Position numbers and translations under genes: made by a program
Source of the DNA: Pseudoxanthomonas sangjuensis
GTDB taxonomy: Bacteria > Pseudomonadota > Gammaproteobacteria > Xanthomonadales > Xanthomonadaceae
Assembly: GCF_010211755.1 (NCBI RefSeq)
Contig: NZ_PDWR01000024.1
Span: forward strand, 10,001 to 58,840
Reading direction: 5' to 3'
Length of the DNA stretch: 48,840 bases
Part shown: positions 36,968 through 48,295 of the stretch, in pieces
How positions within the stretch are numbered: the first letter of the stretch is position 1
How the letters are laid out: every line of letters begins with the position of its first letter
Notes under the pieces: model-generated
Seen by the model: the letters and a program-made list of their open reading frames with translations, nothing else
Told to the model about the DNA's origin: nothing
Database searches by the model: none

Positions 36968-38542
36968 TCAGGCGGCACGCGCCTGCAGGTCGGCGAACGC
37001 CCTGCGCAACTGGTCGAGGTCGCCCGGCGAGCGGAACTGCATGACGCGCAGGAAATCGGCGAGTTCGTATCCCGGGGCGATCGCGCGCACCCGGCCCATC
37101 AGCGCGCGGGCGCGCTCGCGCTGGCCGTCGAGCGCGTAGACGACCGCCGCCGCGAAAAACACATGCAGGTGCGCGTTCGGGTGCAGTATCGCGCTCGCCG
37201 CCAGTGCCGCGCCTTCGCCGGTCCTGCCGCCGAGGGCGAAGTTGAGCGCACCGACGATGTGCATCGCGAATATCAGCGGGTCGAAGGGGCTCAGCCGGCG
37301 CGCCAGTTCGAGGCATTCGTCCGCCTGCGCCCGCTCCCCCTTCAGCATGTAGACCCAGCCGAGCGTGTAGTGGGCCCCGGCGTAACTCGGATTCAGCGCG
37401 GTCGCCCTCCTGAGTTCCTGGATCGACGCCTCGAACTCGCCGCGCAGCAGGCTGGCCCTGCCGAGCGCCCAATGCGCCATCGGGTCGAACGCGTCGGCCG
37501 CCACCCCCTGCAGGGCGAGGTCGCGCGCGCGCAGGGCGTCCTCGTCGCGGTCGTGGCTCATGCCCATGTAGACGCGCTGGTAGTGCACGAACGACAGCCC
37601 GGCATAGGCGCGCGGCGCCAGCGGGTCGAGCTCGATGGAACGGCGGAAGAAGCGCTCGGCGTGCGCGCACTCGTCGGGGCGGAAGCGGAACATGAAGGCC
37701 GCGCCGCGATGGTAGGCGGTCCACGCATCGAGGTTCGCCGACGGCAGCAGCAGCGAACGCTTCTGCTCCGCGCGCTCGACGGCCACCTGCAGCGAACCGA
37801 CCAGCAGGTCGGCGATCCGCTGCTGGACCTGCATCGCGTCGTCGACCTGTTCGTCGTACCGCTCCGACCACAGCTCGCGCCTGCTTTCGACCTCGGTCAG
37901 GGCGACGCTGATCCGCAGCCGCCGGCCGGCCGCCAGCACGGAACCCCGCACGGCGTAGCGGACGCCGAGCTTGCGGCCGATGTCGTGGACGTCGTGCTCG
38001 CCCCCGAACTGCGCCGCCGTGCCGCGCGCGATCACGAACAGCGCACCGGAGCGGCCGATACCGGTGGTGACGTCGGTGGTCATCCCCTGCGCGAGGATGC
38101 CCGCCTGCGACGGATCCCCGATCGGCTGGAACGGCAGCACGACGATGGAGGGTTCGCTCGGCAGCGGCAGGTGCGCGGCTTCCGTCGCGTCGGCGTGCGC
38201 CTCGCGCAGGTCGTGGCCCAGGGCGATGGATCCGGAAGCCTCGACATCGGCGACAAACCGGTAGCCGGTGCGCTGGACCGTCCTGATGACCGACTGCGCG
38301 CTGCCGTCGTCGCCCACGGCGGCGCGCGCCATCCTGACCCGGACGCTCAGCGCACTGTCGGAAACGATGCGATCGCCCCAGACGTGCCGGAGGAGTTCGT
38401 CGCGCGACACGACGCGGTCGCGGTTCTCGATGAGGTGGATGAGCACGGCGAGGACCTGCGGCTCCAGCGCGACCCGTTGCCCCGCCCGCCACAGCTCGAG
38501 CCGGCTGGTATCGACGCTGCATTGGCCGAATCGGTACAGCAC
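36968..38542 (-). CDS. Soluble CadC/OmpR-type winged-helix regulator with TolB-like and TPR regions
   Basis: A 524-residue transcription regulator. The N-terminal OmpR/CadC-type winged helix has LEPQVLAVLIHLIENRDRVVSRDELLRHVWG and SVIRTVQRTGYRFV. No membrane segment follows, unlike CadC itself. Next comes a TolB/adenylate-cyclase-associated region (PSIVVLPFQPIGDPSQ, about 130-250) and then tetratricopeptide repeats to the C-terminus. The GTG at 38542 has GGAGG 9 nt upstream; a TTG at 38563 would add 7 residues. It is divergent from the haloperoxidase-like gene and probably controls it. Confidence 0.85.
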   Translation of the reverse strand: MLYRFGQCSVDTSRLELWRAGQRVALEPQVLAVLIHLIENRDRVVSRDELLRHVWGDRIVSDSALSVRVRMARAAVGDDGSAQSVIRTVQRTGYRFVADVEASGSIALGHDLREAHADATEAAHLPLPSEPSIVVLPFQPIGDPSQAGILAQGMTTDVTTGIGRSGALFVIARGTAAQFGGEHDVHDIGRKLGVRYAVRGSVLAAGRRLRISVALTEVESRRELWSERYDEQVDDAMQVQQRIADLLVGSLQVAVERAEQKRSLLLPSANLDAWTAYHRGAAFMFRFRPDECAHAERFFRRSIELDPLAPRAYAGLSFVHYQRVYMGMSHDRDEDALRARDLALQGVAADAFDPMAHWALGRASLLRGEFEASIQELRRATALNPSYAGAHYTLGWVYMLKGERAQADECLELARRLSPFDPLIFAMHIVGALNFALGGRTGEGAALAASAILHPNAHLHVFFAAAVVYALDGQRERARALMGRVRAIAPGYELADFLRVMQFRSPGDLDQLRRAFADLQARAA

Positions 38543-38599
38543 GGCGTGTCGCCTCCGCTGCAACAGCCTCGCAAGGATTGTCCATCGCCTCCGGAAACT

Positions 38600-38628
38600 T
38601 CACCGGATCCTCACCGGTTCTTCATGTC
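38600..38628. promoter_or_regulatory. Direct repeats with 11-bp period, putative operator
   Basis: TCACCGG (38600-38606), TCACCGG (38611-38617) and a weaker TCATGTC (38622-38628) are spaced exactly 11 bp start to start, the geometry bound by OmpR/PhoB-type winged helices. They lie in the 152-bp gap between the regulator and the haloperoxidase-like gene. AAGAAT at 38647-38652 could be the -10 of the latter. Binding is inferred. Confidence 0.55.
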
Positions 38629-38694
38629 GCCGCCGACCGCCGGCCGAAGAATCGGCGCACGTATGGAGCACCTGACCCAACCGGAGGAGACGAC

Positions 38695-40047
38695 ATGGAA
38701 CCGATCTATCGGAAACAGAACGCAACGCGCGATCCCGGCCGGACATCGCCTGCCCCGCCGCGGCCGCGCCGCAGCCTGCTCGTCTTCGGCTGCGCCGTCG
38801 CCCTGTGCAGCGCCGGCACGGCCCGCGCCGATGCCGTGACCGACTGGAACGCAGTTGCCAACCAGGCTACCGCCCTGCCCCTGCCGGCGAAACTGCGCGC
38901 CATGGCCATGGTGCAGATCGCCGTGCACGACGCACTCAACGCCATCGACCCGCGCTACGCCAGATACAGCCCGGGGCCCGGCGCCGCCGCGGGCGCGCTG
39001 CCCGAAGCCGCCGTGGCCGCGGCCGCCCACGACGTCCTGCGCGCCGTTGCGCCGGCCGCCCAGCAAGGCGCGGTCGAGATCGCCTACGCCAACGCGCTCA
39101 GCGGCCTGTCCGGCTGCCCGGGCTCGATGGCCTGCCAGAACGGCATCGCCGCGGGCCAGGCGGCCGCTGCCGCGATCCTCGCCGAGCGCAGCAACGACGG
39201 TTCGGCGAATCCTCCGCACCTGCCCTATATCGAGGCGCCGGCGCCGGGCACCTATCAGGTGACGCTCGACATGCCGGCGCCGGGCGTTCCCGCCTTCGCC
39301 AACTGGGTCAATGTCCGGCCGTTCACCATCGGCGACTCGGTCGTCTTCCACGGGATGTTCCGTGCGCCGGACTCGGACCTGCGGAACCTGACCAGCAAGA
39401 CCTACACCGTCGACTACGCGCAGGTGAAGGCGTTCGGCTCGAAGCCGATCCGCGCCGCCTCGCCCAATTCCAGCAAGAGCAGGATCGCGCGCTTCTGGTA
39501 CGGCAGCGCCGGCGCCGACTGGGCCACCACCGCCCGCGGCATCGTCGAAGGCCGCGGCCTCGACCTGTGGCAGCACGCCCGGCTGTTCGCGCTGCTGGCG
39601 ATCGCCCAGGCCGACGTGCCGGTCTCGGTGTTCGAGAGCAAGTACCACTACACCTTCTGGCGACCGGTGACGGCGATCCGCTGGCTCGACGACGGCAATC
39701 CGGACACCGAGCCGGATCCGTCCTGGACGCCCTACCTGGTCACCCCGCCGTACCCGGACTATCCGTGCGGCACGCCGATGCTGGCCGGCGCGGGCACCGA
39801 AATCCTGCGCGACTTCTTCGGCACCGACAACCTGCGCTGGACCGCCACGTCCAACTTCCCCGGCCAGCCGGGCGTGCCGGCCGGCCCGGTCACCCAGAGC
39901 TACAAGACGTTCTCGGAAGCGGCCGACGAAGCGGCGATGGCCCGCGTCTACGCCGGCATCCACTTCGGCACCGGCTGCAACGTCGGCGTCGACCAGGGCG
40001 AGAAGATCGCGCGCTACGCGTTCGACCACCTGCTGCGGCCGCTTTGA
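38695..40047 (+). CDS. Vanadium-dependent haloperoxidase-like exported protein with altered active site
   Basis: A 450-residue protein with a long N-region, RRSLL (possible Tat motif) and a cleavage site near ARADA. The C-terminal half is a PAP2/vanadium-haloperoxidase fold. By spacing, K316 and R323 (KYHYTFWR), R417 and H423 (RVYAGIH) match the vanadate-binding Lys, Arg, Arg and His of Curvularia chloroperoxidase. The normal SGH motif is C358-G359-T360, so the acid-base His is a Thr. The change is in frame and length-neutral, which argues against a sequencing indel. Halide oxidation is therefore doubtful. GGAGGAG precedes the ATG. It is divergent from the CadC-type regulator. Confidence 0.8.
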   Translation: MEPIYRKQNATRDPGRTSPAPPRPRRSLLVFGCAVALCSAGTARADAVTDWNAVANQATALPLPAKLRAMAMVQIAVHDALNAIDPRYARYSPGPGAAAGALPEAAVAAAAHDVLRAVAPAAQQGAVEIAYANALSGLSGCPGSMACQNGIAAGQAAAAAILAERSNDGSANPPHLPYIEAPAPGTYQVTLDMPAPGVPAFANWVNVRPFTIGDSVVFHGMFRAPDSDLRNLTSKTYTVDYAQVKAFGSKPIRAASPNSSKSRIARFWYGSAGADWATTARGIVEGRGLDLWQHARLFALLAIAQADVPVSVFESKYHYTFWRPVTAIRWLDDGNPDTEPDPSWTPYLVTPPYPDYPCGTPMLAGAGTEILRDFFGTDNLRWTATSNFPGQPGVPAGPVTQSYKTFSEAADEAAMARVYAGIHFGTGCNVGVDQGEKIARYAFDHLLRPL

Positions 40048-40061
40048 CCGGCACGTGCCGG
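40048..40061. repeat. 14-bp perfect palindrome directly after the haloperoxidase-like gene
   Basis: CCGGCACGTGCCGG begins on the base after the stop codon. It has no loop and no T-tract, so it is not a standard terminator. Confidence 0.4.
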
Positions 40062-40163
40062 GCCGCGCGGGGACGCGGGGCCCGGCATCGGGGCATCGGA
40101 ACGAACAGCGACCCGACGGTTCGTTTTCCGGAAGGCAAAGGCCCGCTTGCCGAAGCACTTCCC

Positions 40164-40193
40164 GGCAGCGGCGCGGCTGGTCAAGCCGCTGCC
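40164..40193. repeat. 9-bp stem-loop before the maeB 3' end
   Basis: GGCAGCGGC (40164-40172) and GCCGCTGCC (40185-40193) form a strong stem with a 12-nt loop in the 171-bp gap between convergent genes. It is a candidate 3'-end structure for maeB. The rest of the gap shows nothing else. Confidence 0.45.
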
Positions 40194-40218
40194 GCGCCAC
40201 CCCCGCAAGCTTGCGCGA

Positions 40219-42507
<2,289 letters not shown>

Positions 42508-42598
42508 CGGGTGGTATTCGAATGGATGGACGTTCGATTCTACGGGATGCGCCCGGCCAAGGTTGCTGCGTCGCGTCGCATCCGGCGACTTTGCACCT

Positions 42599-43942
42599 TC
42601 AATCCGCGTCGAACCTGCGCGGATCTCCGGACACGGCCGGGTCCGGCGCGGCAACCAGTCCGGTCGGCATGCCGTCCAGTGCCCGCGCCAGCGCGCCGCG
42701 GTCCAGCGCGCCCTCCCAGCGCGCGACCACCACGGTGGCCACGGCATTTCCGATGAAATTGGTCAGCGAGCGGCATTCGCTCATGAAGCGGTCGACGCCG
42801 AGGATCAGCGCCATGCCGGCGACCGGCACTTCCGGCACCACCGCCAGCGTCGCCGCCAGGGTGATGAAGCCGGCGCCGGTGACGCCGGCCGCGCCCTTCG
42901 AACTGAGCATCGCCACCAGCAGCAGCGCGATCTGGTGGCCGAGAGTGAGGTGGGTGTCGGTGGCCTGGGCGATGAACAGCGCGGCCAGGGTCATGTAGAT
43001 GTTGGTGCCGTCGAGGTTGAACGAATAGCCGGTCGGCACCACCAGCCCGACCACTGGCTTGGCGCAGCCGGCCTGCTCCATCTTCTCCATCAGCGACGGC
43101 AGCGCCGATTCCGACGACGACGTGCCCAGCACCAGCAGCAGTTCGGCCTTCAGGTAGCGGATCAGCTTCAGCACCGAGAACCCGCACAACCGCGCCACCG
43201 CGCCGAGGACCACCAGCACGAACAGCAGCGAGGTCAGGTAGAACGCGCCGACCAGCCAGGCCAGGTTGGCCAGCACTTCCAGCCCGTACTTGCCGATGGT
43301 GAAGGCGATCGCGCCGAACGCGCCGATCGGCGCGGCCTTCATCAGGATGTGCACCAGCCCGAACACCGGCGCGACCAGCGCGTTGAGGAACGCGGCGACC
43401 GGGCGGCCGCGCTCGCCGGTCAGCGCCAGCGCGATCCCGAACAGCACCGCGACGAACAGCACCTGCAGGATGTTGTCGCCGACCAGCGGGCTGAGCAGGG
43501 TCCTCGGGATGATGTCCATCGCGAAGCCGACCAGGGTCAGCTCGTGCGACTTGCTGACGTAACCGCTGACCGCGCTCTGGTCGAGGTCGGCGACGCCGAC
43601 GTGCATGCCGGCGCCCGGCTGCACCGCGTGCGCGACCAGCAGGCCGACCACCAGCGCCAGCGTCGAGAAGAACAGGAAATACGCCATCGCCCTGGCGAAC
43701 ACCCGCCCGACCGTGCGCAGCTGGGCCATGCCGGAGATGCCGGTGACGATGGTCAGGAAGATCACCGGGCCGATGATCATCTTCACCAGCTTGATGAAGG
43801 CGTCGCCCAGCGGCTTCATCGACTCGCCGAGCGCGGGCTGGAAATGCCCGAGCAGCGCGCCCAGCACGATCGCGGCCAGCACCTGGAAATACAGGTGGCG
43901 GTAGAACGGCGGTTTGGCGGCCGGGACGTCGGTCGGATGCAT
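42599..43942 (-). CDS. dctA: C4-dicarboxylate/proton symporter, DctA type
   Basis: A 447-residue inner-membrane symporter of the dicarboxylate/amino acid:cation (DAACS) family. It imports succinate, fumarate and malate in DctA members. Signatures are [22 protein letters not shown], the re-entrant loop [17 protein letters not shown] and [22 protein letters not shown]. The start [21 protein letters not shown] has GGAA 9 nt upstream; an earlier GTG/ATG region only adds a non-family tail. GltP-like glutamate transport is possible, but length and motifs favour DctA. Confidence 0.9.
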   Translation of the reverse strand: MHPTDVPAAKPPFYRHLYFQVLAAIVLGALLGHFQPALGESMKPLGDAFIKLVKMIIGPVIFLTIVTGISGMAQLRTVGRVFARAMAYFLFFSTLALVVGLLVAHAVQPGAGMHVGVADLDQSAVSGYVSKSHELTLVGFAMDIIPRTLLSPLVGDNILQVLFVAVLFGIALALTGERGRPVAAFLNALVAPVFGLVHILMKAAPIGAFGAIAFTIGKYGLEVLANLAWLVGAFYLTSLLFVLVVLGAVARLCGFSVLKLIRYLKAELLLVLGTSSSESALPSLMEKMEQAGCAKPVVGLVVPTGYSFNLDGTNIYMTLAALFIAQATDTHLTLGHQIALLLVAMLSSKGAAGVTGAGFITLAATLAVVPEVPVAGMALILGVDRFMSECRSLTNFIGNAVATVVVARWEGALDRGALARALDGMPTGLVAAPDPAVSGDPRRFDAD

Positions 43943-44020
43943 CGGAATTTCCGTGGAATGGGGCGCGTGCCGCACGCTTCGCAGCCAGGCTGCCGTTGTA
44001 CCGTGCCGCAGGCTTCGCGC

Positions 44021-45292
44021 CTAGCCCGCGCCGGCCGGCGCGGCGCCGGCGGCGTCCTGCAGCTTGTCCATGCGGATGCGGTTGGCGAACAGCGAGAACG
44101 CCAGCATTCCAGCCAGCCCGCTGGCGCGCTCGGCCCACGGCGGCAGCCAGCGCGGCGGCGCCAGCGCGCCGGATTCGAACAGCGGCGCGAACGCGCGCGC
44201 GTCGCCCAGGGTCATCTTGCCGGCGAACAGCCAGCGGCACAGCGGCAGCCGGTCCTGCTGCAGGCACTGGCGGAAGAAGGTGTGCACGTTGACCAGGCCG
44301 CGCAGGTACACGGTGTCCTTGGTGAAGGCCGCGCCGCCCCCGACCGGCACGCCGCGGAACACGCGCTGCGCCGAGGCGAAGCTTTCGGCGTCGTTCTGCC
44401 CGGCGTCGCGGAAGTAGCGGAACACCTGCACGAAGTCGGCGCCGTCCAGCGCCATCGCGATCGCCTCGATGCGCAGGCTGATCCGCTTCATCCGCGCGAT
44501 GTCGATGCTGCCGGTGATCTGTTCGGCGAAGGTCGCCAGCCCTTCCTGGGTTTCGGTGGCGCGCGGCGACGACAGCGCCAGGCTCGGCAGATTCGCCTGT
44601 TCGCGGCCGTTGAGCGCGGTCAGCGAATGCACCAGCGCCTCGTGGTGGAACAGCTGGCGGCGGTCGTAGTCGCCGAACGCGGCGCCGTGGCGCAGGCGGA
44701 TGCGGGTCGCGCTGGCCGCGGCTTTGGCGATCAGGTCGGGGTCGAGTTCGACCGTGATGACGCGACCGTCGAAGAAGTCGTCGAGGTCGGCCTGCAGCTG
44801 CAGTTGCAGCGCGGTCGCCGACACCGGCACCTGCTCTTCCGGGGCGAGCAGTTCGCGGTCGAGCTCGCCGGCGATCTGGATGAAGTGCCGCGCCGCCTCG
44901 CGCGTGCTCGGGCCGTTGCCCGGCAGCGGCTGGTCGGGGCGGCCGAACAGCGCGACCGAAAGCGCGCCGGCCCGCGGCGTGCCGAGGTTCTCGAGCAGCT
45001 GCGCGGCCAGGTTCCACTGCCGCGCCGACTCGGCGATGTAGGCGCCGAGCGGATGCGCCGGGTCGGCGGCGGCGGCCACCGCGTCCAGCTCGCGGCGGGC
45101 GTCGGCGAAGTCGAGCCGGGGATATTCGATCCGCGGCAGCCGGGGCTCGCCGCCCGGCGAGGCGGCGAGGAAAGCCTGCTGCGCGCTCGCCGGCCAGCTG
45201 GCCAGGCCGAGCAGCTTGATCCCACGCGCGGCCTTGACCATGCGCGCGTCGAGCGCGGCGTGGCGGGCGATGCCGGGGTCAGTGCTTGCCAT
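44021..45292 (-). CDS. DUF1704 protein with QEGLA motif (MATCAP-like metallopeptidase fold)
   Basis: A 423-residue protein of the family known as flavohemoglobin expression-modulating QEGLA motif protein. It carries ATETQEGLATFAEQ and, upstream, FHHEALVHSL with HExxxH at 217-222. These are the zinc motifs also found in eukaryotic KIAA0895/MATCAP tubulin carboxypeptidases of the same DUF1704 family. A metallopeptidase role is therefore plausible; the bacterial substrate is unknown. Its start overlaps the end of rsgA by 14 bp, so the two are likely cotranscribed. Confidence 0.86.
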   Translation of the reverse strand: MASTDPGIARHAALDARMVKAARGIKLLGLASWPASAQQAFLAASPGGEPRLPRIEYPRLDFADARRELDAVAAAADPAHPLGAYIAESARQWNLAAQLLENLGTPRAGALSVALFGRPDQPLPGNGPSTREAARHFIQIAGELDRELLAPEEQVPVSATALQLQLQADLDDFFDGRVITVELDPDLIAKAAASATRIRLRHGAAFGDYDRRQLFHHEALVHSLTALNGREQANLPSLALSSPRATETQEGLATFAEQITGSIDIARMKRISLRIEAIAMALDGADFVQVFRYFRDAGQNDAESFASAQRVFRGVPVGGGAAFTKDTVYLRGLVNVHTFFRQCLQQDRLPLCRWLFAGKMTLGDARAFAPLFESGALAPPRWLPPWAERASGLAGMLAFSLFANRIRMDKLQDAAGAAPAGAG

Positions 45293-46367
45293 ACTTCTCG
45301 TCCAGCCGCTTGTGCAGCGCCTTGCCCTGCACTTTCGCCTCCTGCTTCTGCGCCAGGCGCGTTGCCAGCTTGTCGGCCGCGCCGGCGATCTCGTCGCGCA
45401 GCTTCAGGTAGTTGGCCAGCCGGCCGGCATCGAGCTCGCCGCGCTCGACCGCCGCGCGCACCGCGCAGCCGGGTTCGCTGCGGTGCGTGCAGTCGCGGAA
45501 CCTGCACTGCGTGGCCAGTTCCTCGATATCGGCGAAGCCGCCCTCGGCCATTTCCTCCTCGCCGGTCGGCTTGAGTTCGCGCATGCCCGGCGTATCGATC
45601 AGGCAGGCGCCGGAAGGCAGCGCGATCAGCGCGCGGTGGGTGGTGGTGTGGCGGCCGCGCGAATCGGATTCGCGCACCGCGCCGGTCTTCATCTTCTCGG
45701 CGCCGAGCAGGGTGTTGGTCAGCGTCGACTTGCCGGCGCCGGACGAGCCGACCAGCACCACGCTCCTGCCTTCGCCGAGCCATGGATCCAGCACGGCGAC
45801 GCTGTCGCGGTCCTTCGCGTTCACCGCGAACACCGGCGCGCCGAGCTTCGACAATTCCGCGAGCGCCGTGGCGGCATCGCCCTTGTCGGCCTTGGTCAGC
45901 ACGATCACCGGCTGCGCGCCGCCGCCGCCGACCAGCAACAGGTAGCGCTCGATGCGGCGCGGATTGAAGTCGTCGTCGAGCCCGGACACGACGAACACCG
46001 CATCGATGTTCGCCGCGATCACCTGCTGGTGGTAATGCTCGCCGGCAGCGCCGCGCTTGATCGCCGTGCGCCGCGGCAACACCGCGACGATCTTCCTGCC
46101 CTCGAGCAGCACCCAGTCGCCGACCGCGGCGCGTTCATGGTTCGGGAAGCGCGGGCGCATCCATTCCGGCGGCGACTCGGCGCGGATCGCGCTGTCCGGC
46201 GCGTCGGCGACCACGTAACCCGAACGGTGCTGTTCGATCACCCGCGCCGGCCGGGCACCGGGATGGGCGGCTGACACCGCTTCCCATTCCGGACTGCCTT
46301 CCGGCGCCGCGAACGGCCAGCCGATGCGGCGCAGGGGGGCGGTGGAGGCGACCGGGAATGGGGGCAT
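45279..46367 (-). CDS. rsgA: Ribosome small-subunit GTPase RsgA
   Basis: Circularly permuted GTPase that checks late 30S assembly. The 362-residue protein has an N-terminal OB-like part (AAVGDWVLLEGRKIVAVLPRRTAIKR). GTPase motifs appear in permuted order: TKAD (G4) before GSSGAGKST (G1) and DTPGMREL (G3). The C-terminal zinc finger is CRFRDCTHRSEPGC. The N-terminus is somewhat longer than usual, but MPPFPVAS is the only sensible ATG. It is divergent from alaA and overlaps the DUF1704 gene. Confidence 0.95.
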   Translation of the reverse strand: MPPFPVASTAPLRRIGWPFAAPEGSPEWEAVSAAHPGARPARVIEQHRSGYVVADAPDSAIRAESPPEWMRPRFPNHERAAVGDWVLLEGRKIVAVLPRRTAIKRGAAGEHYHQQVIAANIDAVFVVSGLDDDFNPRRIERYLLLVGGGGAQPVIVLTKADKGDAATALAELSKLGAPVFAVNAKDRDSVAVLDPWLGEGRSVVLVGSSGAGKSTLTNTLLGAEKMKTGAVRESDSRGRHTTTHRALIALPSGACLIDTPGMRELKPTGEEEMAEGGFADIEELATQCRFRDCTHRSEPGCAVRAAVERGELDAGRLANYLKLRDEIAGAADKLATRLAQKQEAKVQGKALHKRLDEKYGKH

Positions 46368-46401
46368 GCCCGCGATTCTAATGTCCGATGCAACCAAAAC
46401 C

Positions 46402-46428
46402 TTGCGACGACGGGATTTCCTATAGAAT
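46402..46428 (+). promoter_or_regulatory. Candidate promoter for alaA
   Basis: TTGCGA (46402-46407) and TAGAAT (46423-46428, within TATAGAAT) are 15 bp apart in the 101-bp gap between divergent rsgA and alaA. The -10 is good; the spacer is short. Confidence 0.45.
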
Positions 46429-46468
46429 CCGGGCATTTCCACGTCTTCGCCCCGCCGCAAGGCCCGCC

Positions 46469-47746
46469 ATGCCCACGCCGCCGCCCAAACCGCTCGCCAC
46501 CCGCGAGCGCCTGTCCGAAGTCCGCTACGAGATCCGCGGCGAACTGGCCCGGCGAGCCCGCGAGCTCGAGGCGCAGGGCCGCAAGCTGATCAAGCTGAAC
46601 ATCGGCAATCCCGGCGCCTTCGGCTTCCGCGCGCCCGAGCACCTGCAGCGCGCGATCGCCGACGACATGGACCGCACCGACCCGTACACCCACCAGCAGG
46701 GCCTGCCGCAGGCGCGCGAGGCGATCGCCGCCTACTACGCGCGGCGCGGCGCGCCCGACGCGACCGCCGACCGCGTGTTCGTCGGCAACGGCGTCAGCGA
46801 ACTGATCGACCTGGCGCTGCGCGCGCTGCTGAACCCCGGCGACGAGGTGCTGCTGCCGTCGCCCGACTACCCGCTGTGGTCGGCGGCGACGATCCTCAAC
46901 GACGGCCGCCCGGTCTACTACAGCTGCGACGCCGACAACGGCTTCCTGCCCGACCCGGCGCAGATCGAGGCGCGCGTGTCCTCGCGTACCCGCGCGATCG
47001 TGCTGATCAACCCGAACAACCCGACCGGCGCCAACTACCCGCGCGAACTGCTCGAACGCATCGTCGCGATCGCCGCCAAGCACAACCTGCTGCTGCTGGT
47101 CGACGAGATCTACGACCAGGTGCTGTACGACGGCGCGCGGTTCCAGCCGCTCGCCCCGCTCGCCGGCGACGTGCCGTGCCTGACCTTCAGCGGCCTGAGC
47201 AAGGTGCACCGCGCCTGCGGCTGGCGCGTGGGCTGGGCGCTGCTGTCCGGCGCGAAGGAAACCGTCTCCGAGTTCCAGCACGCGATGGACCTGCTCGGCG
47301 CGCTGCGCCTGTGCGCCAACGTGCCGGGCCAGTACGCGATCGAGGCCGCGGTCAACGGCCCCGACACCATCGGCGCGCTGTGTTCGCCCGGCGGTCGCCT
47401 GTACGAAACCCGGCGCGCGGTGATCGAGGCCTGCGCCGCCAGCGAGCACCTGGAGCTGGTCGCCCCGGCCGGCGCGCTGTACGCGTTCCCGGCGGTGGTC
47501 GGCGCGGCGGCGAAGGGCTTCGACGACCACGACTTCGCGCTGGAACTGATGGAAAGCGAAGGCGTGCTGGTCGTGCCCGGCTCCAGCTTCAACGTGCCGT
47601 ACCGCAACCATTTCCGCGTCACCCTGCTGCCGGAAGCGGCGACGATGCGCGAAGTGTTCGCCCGCATCGACCGCGTGCTGGCGCGGCGCGCGGAGGCGGC
47701 GACCAAGGTGGTGCAGATCAAGGCCAAGTCGAAGTCGGCGGCGTAA
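46469..47746 (+). CDS. alaA: Alanine-forming aminotransferase (AlaA-like)
   Basis: Class I PLP aminotransferase, pyruvate plus glutamate to alanine in AlaA. The 425-residue protein follows AlaA closely: RYEIRGELARRARELEAQG, KLNIGNPGAFGF, FVGNGVSELIDLALRALL, SPDYPLWSAA, INPNNPTGANYPRELL, VDEIYDQVLYDG and the PLP lysine in FSGLSKVHRACGWRVGW. The C-terminus is a Lys-rich tail beyond the family end. The start at 46469 gives the usual short lead before LATRERLSEVRYEIR. Confidence 0.9.
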   Translation: MPTPPPKPLATRERLSEVRYEIRGELARRARELEAQGRKLIKLNIGNPGAFGFRAPEHLQRAIADDMDRTDPYTHQQGLPQAREAIAAYYARRGAPDATADRVFVGNGVSELIDLALRALLNPGDEVLLPSPDYPLWSAATILNDGRPVYYSCDADNGFLPDPAQIEARVSSRTRAIVLINPNNPTGANYPRELLERIVAIAAKHNLLLLVDEIYDQVLYDGARFQPLAPLAGDVPCLTFSGLSKVHRACGWRVGWALLSGAKETVSEFQHAMDLLGALRLCANVPGQYAIEAAVNGPDTIGALCSPGGRLYETRRAVIEACAASEHLELVAPAGALYAFPAVVGAAAKGFDDHDFALELMESEGVLVVPGSSFNVPYRNHFRVTLLPEAATMREVFARIDRVLARRAEAATKVVQIKAKSKSAA

Positions 47747-47758
47747 CCTCTGGATAGC

Positions 47759-48295
47759 GTGGCCACGTCGTCCATTGCAACCGGCGGCCTGGGTGATCGC
47801 GTCATCAAGGTCAACCACGCCGGCGAACACGGTGCGATCAACATTTATTCCGGCCAGATCCTGATGGCCCGGCTCACTGCCCCGGACCTCGTCAACGAGC
47901 TTCGGGAGTTCCGCTCTCATGAGCAGAGACACCTCGGCATCTTCGGCACCGAACTGCGTCGACGAAACAAACCTCGCTGCCGGAGTTACTGGCTGTGCGG
48001 GTTCGGCGGCTATGTGCTTGGCCTAGCTACCGGACTCTTCGGCCGCAATGCCATTGCGGCAACAAGCGTCGCGGTCGAAAGCGTCGTGCTTCGCCATCTC
48101 GAACGGCAGATCGCCGACCTCCGCGAAGACGATCCGGAAGCGGTTGTCGCCATTTCCGCCATCGTTGCCGAGGAGCAACAGCACCACGACCTGTCAGCAT
48201 CCCATTTGCAGGCCAATGGCTTCTGGTCATGGATAATCACACCACTCGTTTCTGCATCCACAGAAACGGTGATCTGGCTGGGCATGCGGCTATGA
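47759..48295 (+). CDS. coq7: Coq7-type demethoxyubiquinone hydroxylase
   Basis: Di-iron monooxygenase of the hydroxylation step late in ubiquinone synthesis; it replaces UbiF in bacteria that have it. The 178-residue protein keeps the full ligand set: E23 (VNHAGEHGAINIYSGQ), E55 and H58 (SHEQRHLG), E107 (VAVESVVLRH), E139 and H142 (EEQQHH). It starts with GTG 13 bp after alaA and lacks the longer N-terminus of many homologues. Its GC is somewhat below both neighbours. Its stop overlaps the start of the SGNH gene (ATGA). Confidence 0.88.
   Translation: MATSSIATGGLGDRVIKVNHAGEHGAINIYSGQILMARLTAPDLVNELREFRSHEQRHLGIFGTELRRRNKPRCRSYWLCGFGGYVLGLATGLFGRNAIAATSVAVESVVLRHLERQIADLREDDPEAVVAISAIVAEEQQHHDLSASHLQANGFWSWIITPLVSASTETVIWLGMRL

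Noticed and set aside
39760-39780. Frameshift explaining the missing SGH motif
   Set aside because: The CGT segment keeps the family spacing to the following Gly-Ala and the frame continues normally to R417/H423, so an indel does not explain it.
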